A stretch of DNA of 64,000 nt from Paradevosia shaoguanensis (GCF_016801025.1 NZ_CP068983.1:310001-374000); one strand, 5' to 3'; shown: positions 23,871 to 33,613, counted from the first letter of the stretch. Numbers and translations: made by a program. Notes: generated by a model not told the origin, from the letters alone.

Positions 23871-26420
23871 ATGCGTGGTTTCTGGGCGGCAATCTATCTG
23901 AGCCTCCTCGACATGCGCGGAGACCTGCGGCGGTTCAGCCTGGTGCTGATCTGCCTGGCGGTCGGCACCGCGCTCATCGCGGGCGTCAACTCGGTGGGCC
24001 AGAGCATCAGCCAGGCGGTCAATCGCGACGCGGCCCTGCTCATGGGCGGGGATATCGAAGCCTCGCGCGCCGACCGGCCGGCTTCGGCGGCAGAGCTCGA
24101 GGCCATCGCAAAGTTCGGGGCGAATGCGCGCGTGGTCGATACCAATATCGGCGCGCAGGCGAACGGCTCGGATGCGTTCGTGGACCTCGTGGCGGTAGGG
24201 CCGACCTATCCGCTGATGGGCAACGTTTCCAGCCCGCAACTGCCGGCCGACCAGAAGCCCTTCGAGTTCCTGGGCGAGCACGACGGCAATTTCGGCGCGC
24301 TGGTGAGCGGCATGATGCTCAGCCAGCTCGGGATTTCGGTGGGCGACACGATCGACCTGGGCGGCACGACGTTCGAGGTGCGCGGCGTGCTGGGCGACAT
24401 TCCGGACATGAATGCGCGCGGGCTGCGGCTCGGGCTGCCGGCCATGGTTTCGACCGACGGCCTGGCGGTGATATCGGACCGCACCTCGCCCCTGCCCGGC
24501 CTCGGCACGTTCTTCCGCTACAAGGTGCTTCTTGACGGGCATAACCCCGAGGAAGCGCGCGGCACATTGGCGGCGGCGCTGCCCGATGGCGGCTGGACGA
24601 TCCGCACGGCAGCTGACGGCCTGGGGCCGATGGTGCGCTATTACGACCTCTTCATGCGCTTCCTGATCGTCACCGGCCTTGCTTCGCTGCTGATCGGTGG
24701 GGTGAGCGTGGGCACCGGCATTTCGAGCTATGTGTCCGAGCGCACGGGTATCATCGCGGTGTTCCGCAGCATCGGCGCCGATCATGGGCGCGTGCTGCTG
24801 CATTTCTTCACCCAAGTCGCGATGGTGGCGATCGTCGGCATCGGACTGGGCGTGCTCATCGGCTCGGCCATCACGCTGCTGATCCTGCCGACGGTGGGGA
24901 CCGCGATTGGGGTAGACCTGGCGCCGGTGGTGCATGTCGAGCCGCTGCTTGTGGCTTCCGGTATCGGGCTGCTGGTGGTGTTCGCCTTCTCGTACCTGCC
25001 GCTGCAACGCGTGCAATATATCAGCCCGGCGCAGCTTTTCCGCTCCAACGGGCTGGCGGCGGCGCCGTTCAACTGGCGGATGCTGACCGATATTCCGCGC
25101 ATGCTGCCGCTGGCCATCGCGGCCGTGGCGCTGCTGTGGCTGGCCAATGTCATGGTGCATGACACTCGGCTCATCGCCATCTTCGCGCTGGCCTGCATCG
25201 TTTCGGCGGCGATCTTCGTGGGCGCGGTGTCGTTCGCGCAATGGTTGCTGCCGCGCCTGCCCGAACCCGAGAATCGCGTGCTACGGCAGGCGATCTGGGC
25301 GATCTCAGGGGCGCGCTCGATCACCTCGTCGGTGATCGTGGCGGTGGGCATGACTCTGGCCATGCTGGTGGTGGTGCTGGTGCTGCAGGTGAACCTGCGC
25401 AACGAGTTCCTGGGCGCCTCGGTGTTCGACGCACCAACGTTCGTCGCGACCGACCTCTTCGAGGATGAGCTCGATGCCCTGGTCGCGGTGCAGAAGGAGC
25501 AGCCGACCATCTCGGCCGTGACCGCGACGCCGATGCTGCGCGGATCGCTGACGGCGATCAACGGCAAGCCGATCGCAAGCGGACAGACGCGCGGGCCGGA
25601 AGCCTCGTTCCTGCTTTCGGGCGACGTGCCGCTGACCTACCGGGCGGAAATGCCGGCGACCTCAAAGCTCGTCGATGGGCAATGGTGGCAGGCGGACTAT
25701 CAGGGCTCGCCGCTGGTGTCGCTGCACCAGAGCCTGCGGGCCGGGCTGGGGGTCAATATCGGGGACGAGCTGACCTTCACCATTTTCGGCGAGCCCATCG
25801 TCGCCAAGATCGCGAGCTTCCGCGACTATGCGTGGCAGGGTGGCATCGAGTTCCTGGCAACGTTCTCGCCCGGCTCGATCTCGGATTTCCCGGCAACGCT
25901 CTTCGCAACCATCACGGCGACGCCGGGCAATGAAGACAATGTCGGGCACCTGATTTCCGAAAAGCTGCCGGATGTGCGCTTCATCGCCATCGGCAAGACG
26001 CTGGGCCAGATCACGACGGCGCTCAGCCAGCTCTCGCTGGCAGCGGGGCTGGTGGGAGGCTTGGCCGCAGGCAACGGGCTTCTGGTCGTCATCGGAAGCC
26101 TCGCCGCCGGACGGCGGCAGCGCGAGATGGAGGCCGTGATCAAGACGGTGATCGGCGAGCGCCGAGCCGAGGTTACGGCCACGACGCTGGTGCAGTATTT
26201 CCTGCTGGCACTGATCGCCGCCGTGCTGGCAACGCCGCTCGGCATCGCGCTGGCCTGGGTGCTCTCGCAATTGCTGGTTGATGTGGGCTTCTCGTTCAAC
26301 GGCCCGGTGCTGTTCTACGTGAATCTGGGCGCGGTGCTGCTGCTCGCCGTAGTGGGCGCCGCAACGACTTGGCGCGTGGTTTCACAGAGGCCGGCGCGGT
26401 TCCTGCGCGAGGTGAATTGA
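23871..26420 (+). CDS. FtsX-type ABC transporter permease (YbbP-like)
   Basis: An 849-residue inner-membrane permease with ten likely transmembrane segments and two FtsX domains. It opens with a cytoplasmic lead and one helix (FSLVLICLAVGTALIAGVNS), then a large periplasmic domain (residues about 45-250), the first FtsX triplet (ITGLASLLIGGVSVGTGI), a central pair, a second periplasmic domain, and a final FtsX triplet near 720-840. This is the YbbP layout; its partner YbbA-type ATPase lies directly upstream and the two form one operon. In E. coli the neighbour is the lysophospholipase tesA, which is absent here. The role in envelope lipid or protein extraction is inferred from the family. Confidence 0.85.
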   Translation: MRGFWAAIYLSLLDMRGDLRRFSLVLICLAVGTALIAGVNSVGQSISQAVNRDAALLMGGDIEASRADRPASAAELEAIAKFGANARVVDTNIGAQANGSDAFVDLVAVGPTYPLMGNVSSPQLPADQKPFEFLGEHDGNFGALVSGMMLSQLGISVGDTIDLGGTTFEVRGVLGDIPDMNARGLRLGLPAMVSTDGLAVISDRTSPLPGLGTFFRYKVLLDGHNPEEARGTLAAALPDGGWTIRTAADGLGPMVRYYDLFMRFLIVTGLASLLIGGVSVGTGISSYVSERTGIIAVFRSIGADHGRVLLHFFTQVAMVAIVGIGLGVLIGSAITLLILPTVGTAIGVDLAPVVHVEPLLVASGIGLLVVFAFSYLPLQRVQYISPAQLFRSNGLAAAPFNWRMLTDIPRMLPLAIAAVALLWLANVMVHDTRLIAIFALACIVSAAIFVGAVSFAQWLLPRLPEPENRVLRQAIWAISGARSITSSVIVAVGMTLAMLVVVLVLQVNLRNEFLGASVFDAPTFVATDLFEDELDALVAVQKEQPTISAVTATPMLRGSLTAINGKPIASGQTRGPEASFLLSGDVPLTYRAEMPATSKLVDGQWWQADYQGSPLVSLHQSLRAGLGVNIGDELTFTIFGEPIVAKIASFRDYAWQGGIEFLATFSPGSISDFPATLFATITATPGNEDNVGHLISEKLPDVRFIAIGKTLGQITTALSQLSLAAGLVGGLAAGNGLLVVIGSLAAGRRQREMEAVIKTVIGERRAEVTATTLVQYFLLALIAAVLATPLGIALAWVLSQLLVDVGFSFNGPVLFYVNLGAVLLLAVVGAATTWRVVSQRPARFLREVN

Positions 26421-26436
26421 GGGGGCTTGCCCCCTC
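26419..26436 (+). terminator. Possible terminator after the FtsX permease
   Basis: Stem GAGGGGG / CCCCCTC with loop CTTG, overlapping the permease stop codon and followed by TACTCACT. The stem is GC-rich but the T-tract is poor, so efficiency is doubtful. Confidence 0.4.
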
Positions 26437-26500
26437 TACTCACTCCCCCAGCGCGGGTCGGACCCAGCACGCACTCCGCGCTGGCGGGGATATCCTTCCC

Positions 26501-29386
26501 CTAGAGCCCCTTTGCCTTTTCGTACCATGCTTGCGCGGCCGCGCTCACCTCGCCGCGCATGGTTTCGATGTCGAGGGCCAAAAGGTCAAAGCTCGGATAG
26601 TGCGTCAGGCCCGCGAGGAGTTCGCGGAAGGCGCCGGTCCAGGCCTCTTCCTTGAAGGGGTCCATGAGGGCGGCACTCATGGCCTGGAGGATCATGCCGT
26701 AGAGGTCGAGGATTTCGACCAAGCGGGCGCCTTCGGGCACGAGGCCGGTTTCACCGAGCCGGGCGAGGACTTCCTTGGTAGGAGCCTGCGGGCGGGCAAT
26801 GGTCGGGCCGGCGACGAGCTGGGCGGATTGGGCGATGAATTCGAGATCGACGAGGCCGCCCGACGCTAGCTTGAGGTCGAATGCGTGGCGGGGCTTGCGC
26901 TCGCGGGCCATGAGGGCGCGCATCGAGACGACATCATCGATGATCTTGGCGTGGTCACGCGGGGCGCCAAGGATTTCGGCGATGGTCGCCTCGACACTGG
27001 CGGCCATATCGCCATCGCCGACAATGACGCGGGCGCGGCTCAGCGCCAGGTGCTCCCAGGTCCAGGCCTCTTCCATCTGGTAGCGGCGAAAGCCATTGAG
27101 GCCGGTGGCCAGCGGGCCGGCATTGCCCGAGGGACGCAGGCGCATGTCGGCTTCGTAGAGTACGCCTTCGGAGGTGGGGGCCGTTACGGCGGCGACGAGG
27201 CGCTGGGTGAGGCGGGTGAAGTAATGGCTGGTGGCCAGGGGCTTTTCGCCGTTGCTCTCCTCGGCGTCGCCCGAGACGTCGTAGAGCATGATGAAATCGA
27301 GGTCGGAGGTGACCGTCATCTCGCGGCTGGCCATCTTGCCGAAGCCGAGGAGCGCGGTGCGAGCGCCGGGTACGATGCCGTGGCGCTTTTCGAACTCGAT
27401 GCGGACGGCCGCGAAGAGCCGCTGCAGCAGGGTTTCGGCAAGGGTGGTGAACTGCTCGCCGGCGCGGGCGGCGGTGACGTTGCCGGAAAGCAGGCCCGCC
27501 GAGATCAGGAATTTCTGCTCCTGCCCGATGATGCGGGCGCGGTCGATCACCTCTTCATAGCCCCTGCCCTCGCCCAGGAAGGCATCGACCTTCGAGACCA
27601 GTGCCCGGCGGCGGGAGACCTCGTTGGCGAAGGCCGGGTCGATGAGCCCATCCATGACGTGGGCACGGTGGATCACGGCCTCGGCCATGCGCGGCGCCGA
27701 TGCCATGAAGGCGACCAGCAGGGTGCGCAGTTGCTCGTAGTTGCGCAGCAGCGAAAAGAGCTGCACGCCCGACGGCAGGCGCGAGAGGAAGTTGTCGAAG
27801 CGGGCCAGCGCCTCATCGGCGTTGCCGGCGCCGGCAATGGTGCGCAGGAGCGCAGGTAGTAGCTCGGTGAGATGGGCGCGGGCGGCGGCGGCGCGAGTGG
27901 CGCCATAGCCGCCATAATGCCATTTGCGGACGGTCTGCGAGGCCTTCGCCGGGTCCTTGAAGCCGAGGGCGGCGAGGGTTTCGAGCGTGCCCGGATCGTC
28001 GTCGCTGCCGGTGAAGACGAGGTTGCCCTCGCCGGTGCCCAGCGTTTCGCCTTCGGTGAAGAGCTCGCCGTAATAGCCGACGACGAGATTGAGCGCGGCG
28101 CGATAGCGCGCTTCGAAGGCGGCGAGGTCGGCATCGCCCATGAGGCGCGCGATGACGGCAAGGCCTTCGGTGGTCTCGGGCATCATCTGGGTCTGCTCGT
28201 CGCGCAGCATCTGCAGGCGGTTTTCGACGGCGCGCAGGAACCAGTAGGTGCCGGTGAGATCGGAGGCGGTCGCCTCGGAGATCCAGCCGGCGGCCGCGAG
28301 GGCAGCCAGGGCCTGCGCGGTCGGGCGAACGCGCAGGGTCTTGTCGCGACCGCCGGCAATGAGCTGCTGGGTCTGGGTGAAGAACTCGATCTCGCGGATG
28401 CCGCCGCGGCCGAGCTTGACGTTGTGACCCTCGACCCGCACGTCGCCGACATTCTTGGAGATGTTGATCTGGCGCTTCATCGCCTGGATATCGGCGATGG
28501 TCGCGAAATCGAGATGCTTGCGCCAGACATAGGGCGCCATTTCCTTGAGAAAGCCTTCGCCGGCCGCGATATCGCCGGCGCAGGGGCGCGCCTTGATCCA
28601 GGCGGCACGCTCCCAGTTCTGGCCGCGGACTTCGTAATAGGCGATGGCGGCGTCGAAGGAGATAGCAACAGGCGTCGAGCCGGGGTCGGGGCGCAGGCGC
28701 AGGTCGGTACGGAAGACGTAGCCGTGGGCGGTGCGATCCTGCATCAATGCGACAAGACCGCGGACGATGCGGGAATAGAACTTGGTCGCTTCCATCGGAT
28801 CGGCGAGGACGCCCTTCATCGGATCGAAGAAGGCGACGATGTCGATATCGGAAGAATAGTTGAGCTCGCGGCCGCCATGCTTGCCGAGCGCGAAAAGGGC
28901 GAGGCCGGAACCGGCGGCGCTGACATCGGCGCCGGGGACGAGGTCGCCCTTGTCGGCGGCCTTGCGCATGAGGAAATCGAGCGAGGCATCGAGGGCGGCG
29001 TCGGCGAGATCGGAAAGCGCCGCGGTCGATTGCGCGGTGGTCCAGGCGCCGCCGACTTCGGCGACGGCGGCAAGCAGCGCGATGCGGCCCTTGGCCTGGC
29101 GCAGGGCGGGCGCGATCTCCTCTTCGGTGGCGGCAATCTTGCCGGCTTCACGGATTTCGGCCAGCTCGATGCGCAGGGCGCTGTCGGGGTCGGTTTCGAG
29201 GAAGGCGGCGAGCCAGGGGGCGTGGAGCCGGGCGAGATCGAAGAGATAGGGCGCTTCGGCGAAGAGGTTGGCGAGCGTCGGCGCGCTGGCCTCGACGGGT
29301 GCGCGCACCCGTGGATCGAGGGTAGCGAGCCAATCGGTGAAAGCGGCGTGGGGGACGGACGGCAGCGGGGCGAGAGCGAGCGACAT
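26501..29386 (-). CDS. glnE: Bifunctional glutamine synthetase adenylyltransferase/deadenylylase
   Basis: Cytoplasmic 961-residue enzyme that adds AMP to glutamine synthetase when nitrogen is plentiful and removes it when nitrogen is scarce, under control of PII. It has two nucleotidyltransferase domains, each with a two-aspartate metal site: ELNYSSDIDIVAFFD in the N-terminal deadenylylase and MTVTSDLDFIMLYD in the C-terminal adenylylase. Both are followed by the expected helical GlnD/PII-uridylyltransferase-type domain (for example GRGGIREIEFFTQTQQLI). I start at ATG 29386 (MSLALAPLPSVPHAAF); the frame runs 79 codons further up into repeat DNA. Length fits alphaproteobacterial GlnE. It closes the ccm-degP-two-component block. 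Confidence 0.93.
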   Translation of the reverse strand: MSLALAPLPSVPHAAFTDWLATLDPRVRAPVEASAPTLANLFAEAPYLFDLARLHAPWLAAFLETDPDSALRIELAEIREAGKIAATEEEIAPALRQAKGRIALLAAVAEVGGAWTTAQSTAALSDLADAALDASLDFLMRKAADKGDLVPGADVSAAGSGLALFALGKHGGRELNYSSDIDIVAFFDPMKGVLADPMEATKFYSRIVRGLVALMQDRTAHGYVFRTDLRLRPDPGSTPVAISFDAAIAYYEVRGQNWERAAWIKARPCAGDIAAGEGFLKEMAPYVWRKHLDFATIADIQAMKRQINISKNVGDVRVEGHNVKLGRGGIREIEFFTQTQQLIAGGRDKTLRVRPTAQALAALAAAGWISEATASDLTGTYWFLRAVENRLQMLRDEQTQMMPETTEGLAVIARLMGDADLAAFEARYRAALNLVVGYYGELFTEGETLGTGEGNLVFTGSDDDPGTLETLAALGFKDPAKASQTVRKWHYGGYGATRAAAARAHLTELLPALLRTIAGAGNADEALARFDNFLSRLPSGVQLFSLLRNYEQLRTLLVAFMASAPRMAEAVIHRAHVMDGLIDPAFANEVSRRRALVSKVDAFLGEGRGYEEVIDRARIIGQEQKFLISAGLLSGNVTAARAGEQFTTLAETLLQRLFAAVRIEFEKRHGIVPGARTALLGFGKMASREMTVTSDLDFIMLYDVSGDAEESNGEKPLATSHYFTRLTQRLVAAVTAPTSEGVLYEADMRLRPSGNAGPLATGLNGFRRYQMEEAWTWEHLALSRARVIVGDGDMAASVEATIAEILGAPRDHAKIIDDVVSMRALMARERKPRHAFDLKLASGGLVDLEFIAQSAQLVAGPTIARPQAPTKEVLARLGETGLVPEGARLVEILDLYGMILQAMSAALMDPFKEEAWTGAFRELLAGLTHYPSFDLLALDIETMRGEVSAAAQAWYEKAKGL

Positions 29387-29496
29387 GGCACAGGGATAGC
29401 TGGTGGCGCTGGGGGCGGCAAGGTGAGGTGGTGGTGGGATCGGTTGTTGCGCAGCATGTTCGCCACTGGCTCTGTTGTGGCTTCGCCTGGTTCGCT

Positions 29497-29568
29497 CCTC
29501 ACCCGCTGCGCTTTCCTCACCCACTGCGCTTTCCCTCATCCGCGGCGCTTTCCTCACCACTGCGCCTC
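29497..29568 (+). repeat. Degenerate 18-bp tandem repeat, four units
   Basis: Units resemble CCTCACCCGCTGCGCTTT. The first two (29497-29514, 29515-29532) differ by one base; the third and fourth are more diverged. It abuts the long inverted-end repeat. Confidence 0.75.
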
Positions 29569-29575
29569 TTCCCCC

Positions 29576-29675
29576 ACCCCTTACTTCCCCGGCCGTAGAG
29601 CCGGGGTCCACGGATGGCGCCACTCGGTGGAGGGGTGCAATAGGCCCCGGGTCTTCGCCCGGGGAAGTAAGGGGT
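29576..29675 (+). repeat. Long inverted-end repeat, complete copy B
   Basis: A 100-bp element with 17-bp perfect inverted ends (ACCCCTTACTTCCCCGG at 29576-29592 and its complement at 29659-29675). Inside each end lies a small hairpin (CCCCGGCCGTAGAGCCGGGG; CCCCGGGTCTTCGCCCGGGG), and the middle carries GGATGGCGCCACTCGGTGG. It has no ORF. Confidence 0.85.
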
Positions 29676-29782
29676 GGGGATGGTGAAGTGTGGAGGAGAG
29701 GCGGAGGTGTAGGTATAGGGAGGTAGGGGCAGAGGCAAAAGCCGAAGCAGAGAGAGCGGAGCCGCCTCCGCCGATAAACGCC

Positions 29783-31201
29783 CTACCCCGCTGACCCCGG
29801 CAGATCGATCACGGCACGGACGCCCGGGGCATTGTCCTCCAGACGGAATTCGCCCTTGTGCAGGCGAGCGACTGCCGCGACGAGGGAGAGGCCGAGGCCG
29901 GAGCCGGGTTCGGTGCGGCTTTGTTCTAGGCGGACGAAGCGTTCGATGACGCGGGCGCGGTCTTCGGCGGGGATGCCGGGGCCGTTGTCGGCGACTTCGA
30001 TCAGCACGCGGCCGCCGACCTGGCGGGCGGTGACGGTGATGATGCCGGGCCGGCCATCGCAGCCCTTGTAGTATTTGATGGCGTTGTCGACGAGGTTGAC
30101 CAAGGCCTGGCCGATGAGCTCGCGGTTGGCGCGCAGACGGATGCCGGGAGCCACTTCGCTGCGCAGTTCCATGCCTTCCTCTTCGGCCACCGGAGCGTAG
30201 AGTTCGGCGACATCGGCGGCGATGGCGCTGACATCGACATCGGCGAAGGCGCCGGACGGCGCGCCGGCTTCGGCCCGGGCGATCATGAGCAGCGCGTTGA
30301 AGGTGCGGATGAGCTTGTCGCTCTCCGAAATGGTGGTTTCGAGCGCCATGCGACGCGCATCCTCGTCGGCGCTTTCGCGCAGCGCGGACTCGGCCTGGTT
30401 GCGCAGGCGTGTCAGCGGGGTCTTGAGGTCGTGGGCGACGTTGTCGGTGACTTCCTTGAGGCCCTGCATCAATTGCTCGATGCGGTCGAGCATGGCGTTG
30501 AGGCTGGTGGCGAGGCCATCGAACTCGTCATTGCGCTGGGTGATCGGAATGCGCTCGGACATGTTGCCCGACATGATCTTGTTGGCGGTCATGTTGATGG
30601 CATCGATGCGCACGAGAACGCGCCGGGCATTGACGAGACCGGCGATGATCGAGAGCAGCACGATGCCGCCCGCGCCGAACAGGAAGCTCTGGAGGATGAT
30701 GGCGGTGAAGCCGCGCCGCTCATAGACGTCACGACCGACGACGAGGTGCAGGCCGCTCGGCAGGAGGACCGAGCGCACCATGGCATTGCCCTGCGGGGGC
30801 GGTGGGTCGGCGGCGTCGACGGCATCGGGATCGGCGGGGCGCGGGCGGTCGTAGTTGAAGGTATAGGAGCCCGGATCGGTGAGGACCTCGGGCGGGAGCG
30901 AGCTCACATTGCCGACGATGAGCTGGCCGGTAGGATCGCCGATGAAATAGATGCCCGGACCGGGCTGGCGCGACAGGCGCTCGACCGCAATGATCGAGGC
31001 GCGAAAACCCTGCCGGTCATCGATCTTGGTGATCTGACGAATTTCGCGGTCGATGTCGGCCGCCTGCTGGCGCTGGATCTGGATGCTGGACTGGTAGGAA
31101 ATCACCGCCAGCAGCAGGACGGAGAAGGCCACGAAGATCAGGACGAAGATCGCGGTCAACCGGACTGTAGTGGTACGCCAGAGCTGGGAAAAGCTAGTCA
31201 C
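29783..31201 (-). CDS. Sensor histidine kinase (with adjacent OmpR-type regulator)
   Basis: A 472-residue inner-membrane kinase: an N-terminal helix (VRLTAIFVLIFVAFSVLLL), a periplasmic sensor loop of about 140 residues, a second helix (SFLFGAGGIVLLSIIAGL), a HAMP linker, and HisKA with the phospho-accepting His in DNVAHDLKTPLTRLRN. The ATPase part has IGQALVNLVDNAIKY, VADNGPGIP and GSGLGLSLVAAVARLH. It overlaps the regulator gene by 8 nt, so the two are translated together. Position behind degP and the cytochrome c maturation genes suggests an envelope-stress or periplasmic-folding signal, which is inference. Confidence 0.88.
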   Translation of the reverse strand: MTSFSQLWRTTTVRLTAIFVLIFVAFSVLLLAVISYQSSIQIQRQQAADIDREIRQITKIDDRQGFRASIIAVERLSRQPGPGIYFIGDPTGQLIVGNVSSLPPEVLTDPGSYTFNYDRPRPADPDAVDAADPPPPQGNAMVRSVLLPSGLHLVVGRDVYERRGFTAIILQSFLFGAGGIVLLSIIAGLVNARRVLVRIDAINMTANKIMSGNMSERIPITQRNDEFDGLATSLNAMLDRIEQLMQGLKEVTDNVAHDLKTPLTRLRNQAESALRESADEDARRMALETTISESDKLIRTFNALLMIARAEAGAPSGAFADVDVSAIAADVAELYAPVAEEEGMELRSEVAPGIRLRANRELIGQALVNLVDNAIKYYKGCDGRPGIITVTARQVGGRVLIEVADNGPGIPAEDRARVIERFVRLEQSRTEPGSGLGLSLVAAVARLHKGEFRLEDNAPGVRAVIDLPGSAG

Positions 31202-31865
31202 GGATCATGTAACCGGCGCCCCTGATCGTCTGCAGCAGGGAGGTGGCATGACCCTTGTCTATCTTGGAGCGCAGGCGCGACATATGCACATCGATGACGT
31301 TGGTCTGGGGGTCGAAGTGGTAGTCCCAGACATTTTCCAGCAACATCGTGCGGGTCACGACCTTGCCGGCATTCTTCATGAGATATTCGAGCAGGCGGAA
31401 TTCGCGCGGCTGGAGGACGATGACCTCCCCGGCGCGCTCCACCTTGCGCGAGAGGCGGTCGAGCGACAGATCGCCAACCTGGAAATTGGTGGCCGCTTCG
31501 GACGGGCTCGAGCGGCGGGCCAGCACTTCGACGCGGGCGAGAAGCTCGGTGAAGGCATAGGGCTTGGTGAGATAGTCGTCGCCGCCGGCGCGCAGGCCCG
31601 TGACGCGGTCGTCCACGTCGCCCAGAGCGGAAAGGATGAGAACGGGCGTCTTGTCGTCCTCGGCGCGCAGGGATTCCACGATCGAGAGTCCGTCGCGGCG
31701 CGGCAGCATGCGGTCGACGATGAGTACATCGTAGTCCATGCCGGATGCCATGGCGTATCCAGTTTCGCCATCGGTGGCGTGGTGGGTTACGTGCCCGGCT
31801 TCGTCCAATGCCTGGATCAGGTAGCTGGCAGCTTCCCGGTCGTCTTCAATCAGCAGAATTTTCAT
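31194..31865 (-). CDS. OmpR-family response regulator
   Basis: A 223-residue DNA-binding regulator: receiver domain with acidic pocket EDD, phospho-accepting Asp51 in VLIVDRMLPRRDGL and the conserved Lys in LTKPYAF, then a winged-helix domain ending NVIDVHMSRLRSKIDKGH and LLQTIRGAGYMIRD. It is encoded just before its likely kinase with an 8-nt overlap, and 94 nt after degP. This degP-regulator-kinase-glnE order is known to me from Rhizobiales genomes. Its targets cannot be seen. Confidence 0.9.
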   Translation of the reverse strand: MKILLIEDDREAASYLIQALDEAGHVTHHATDGETGYAMASGMDYDVLIVDRMLPRRDGLSIVESLRAEDDKTPVLILSALGDVDDRVTGLRAGGDDYLTKPYAFTELLARVEVLARRSSPSEAATNFQVGDLSLDRLSRKVERAGEVIVLQPREFRLLEYLMKNAGKVVTRTMLLENVWDYHFDPQTNVIDVHMSRLRSKIDKGHATSLLQTIRGAGYMIRD

Positions 31866-31959
31866 GGGCGTAGCCCCGTCAGGATTGGGATGCGACCGAT
31901 ATAGGCATGGCTGGCCCCGGAGAGAAGAACTCCGGGGCCAGCTTTTCTAGCAATTATAA

Positions 31960-33456
31960 CTACTTGCTGGCTTCGAGCGGAAGGCCGATGTAGCGGATAT
32001 TGCCGTCGCGGCTGGCCTTGACGAGGGCAGTGCCGAGACCGCGGTCCTTGACGCCCTGGATGGCCTTTTCGAACTCATCGACGTTGGCCACCTTCTTGTT
32101 GTCGACCTCGAGGATGAGGTCACCAACGGTGAAGCCCTTGTCCGCAGCGATGCTGTCCTGGTTGACGTCCTGGATCAGGAGGCCTTCGCCGCCGGCATTG
32201 GGCACCAGGGTGATGCCGACGCTAGAGGGCTTGGGAGCCTCGGGCTGGGCCGGCTGCTGTTGCTGCTGCTGCTCGTCGCCCTGGGCCGCCTGGTCCTTGA
32301 GGGTATCGAGGGTGACGGTGACCTTCTCTTCCTTGCCATTGCGCCACAGGGTCAGCTCGACCTTGGTCTCGGGGGCCTTGTTGGCAATGGTGCGCGAGAG
32401 GGCTAGGGCATTGTCGATCGGGGTGCCGTCGACGGCGGTGATGATGTCACCGGAATTGATGCCGGCCTTCTGAGCAGGACCACCTTCGCTCGGCTGGGTC
32501 ACGAGAGCGCCCTTGGCGGTCTTGAGGCCGACGCTGTTGGCGATGTCATGGGTCACGTCCTGGATCTGGACGCCCAGGAAGCCGCGGGTGACGGTGCCCT
32601 TGTCGATGAGCTGCTGCACGATCGGCTTGATGGTGGAAGCGGGGATCGCGAAGGCGATACCGACATTGCCGCCATTGGGCGAGAAGATCGCGGTGTTCAT
32701 GCCGGCAACCTTGCCCGAAGTATCGAAGGTCGGGCCACCGGAGTTACCGGTGTTCACGGCCGCGTCGATCTGCAGGAAATCGCCGTAGGAGGAGCCGCCA
32801 ATGTCACGGCCACGGGCCGAGACGATACCGGCCGTCACGGTGCCACCGAGGCCGAACGGATTGCCGACGGCGACGACCCAGTCACCGACGCGGATGGTGT
32901 CTTCGGCGAACTGCACGAACGGCAGGTCCTTGCCTTCGACCTTGACCACGGCAACGTCGGTCTTCTCGTCTGTGCCGATCACCTTGGCGGACATCTCGTC
33001 GCCGTTGTCGAAGACGACGGTGACCTTGTCGGCATTTTTCACGACGTGGTTGTTGGTGACGATGTAGCCGTCAGCGGAGATGACGAAGCCCGAGCCGGCG
33101 GCCTGGTACTTGCGCGGAGCCTGCGGGTTGGAATCGCCGAACTGGTTGCCGAACTGATCAAAGAAGCGCTTGAGCGGATGATCGTCGGGGAGGTCGGGAA
33201 TCTGGAACTGGAAGTTGCGACCACCGCCACGGAGCGAGGTGGTTTCCTGGCCTTCGACCTGGATGGAGACCACCGCAGGCTTCACGGCAGCCACGAGATC
33301 GGCAAAGCTCGGGGCGGCAATGGTGGGCGCGGAGATCTGGGCATTTGCCGTCTGAGCGGTCGCCACATAAGTGGAAACGCCACCCAGACCGACGATGATG
33401 GCAAGGGCCGACGCCCCTACCCAACGACGTGTACGGGAATAGAATGTCGAGCGCAT
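31960..33456 (-). CDS. degP: Periplasmic serine protease/chaperone, DegP/HtrA family
   Basis: A 498-residue exported protease that degrades or holds misfolded periplasmic proteins. It has an N-terminal signal or anchor (WVGASALAIIVGLGGVSTYVA), a trypsin-like domain with catalytic His137 (VTNNHVV), Asp167 (KTDVAVVK) and Ser239 (NTGNSGGPTF), and two PDZ domains (about 300-395 and 415-495). A Gln-rich linker (DEQQQQQQ) joins the PDZ domains. The PDZ carboxylate loop GFLGVQIQDV is present. It is followed by a two-component system and preceded by the ccm genes, 157 bp away, so it probably has its own promoter. Confidence 0.93.
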   Translation of the reverse strand: MRSTFYSRTRRWVGASALAIIVGLGGVSTYVATAQTANAQISAPTIAAPSFADLVAAVKPAVVSIQVEGQETTSLRGGGRNFQFQIPDLPDDHPLKRFFDQFGNQFGDSNPQAPRKYQAAGSGFVISADGYIVTNNHVVKNADKVTVVFDNGDEMSAKVIGTDEKTDVAVVKVEGKDLPFVQFAEDTIRVGDWVVAVGNPFGLGGTVTAGIVSARGRDIGGSSYGDFLQIDAAVNTGNSGGPTFDTSGKVAGMNTAIFSPNGGNVGIAFAIPASTIKPIVQQLIDKGTVTRGFLGVQIQDVTHDIANSVGLKTAKGALVTQPSEGGPAQKAGINSGDIITAVDGTPIDNALALSRTIANKAPETKVELTLWRNGKEEKVTVTLDTLKDQAAQGDEQQQQQQPAQPEAPKPSSVGITLVPNAGGEGLLIQDVNQDSIAADKGFTVGDLILEVDNKKVANVDEFEKAIQGVKDRGLGTALVKASRDGNIRYIGLPLEASK

Positions 33457-33613
33457 TTCTGATGTTCTCCTAACGGCTCCCCAACAGAGTGGTTAGGTTA
33501 TGGGCCACCCGATATTTCCGGCATGTTTCATCCGCATTACAAGTTGGTAAGTCTCGGGGCAGAAATTGGAAAGGTTCGCGACAGGAACTGGCAGGGTCCT
33601 AAGGACCGGCCGC

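Larger units (their letters stand above)
29387..29782. other. Repeat-rich intergenic region without a supported gene
   Basis: 396 bp between glnE and the histidine kinase. It contains a four-unit degenerate 18-mer repeat (29497-29568) and one complete long inverted-end repeat (29576-29675). Frames across it translate to low-complexity sequence. No RNA gene seen. Confidence 0.7.
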
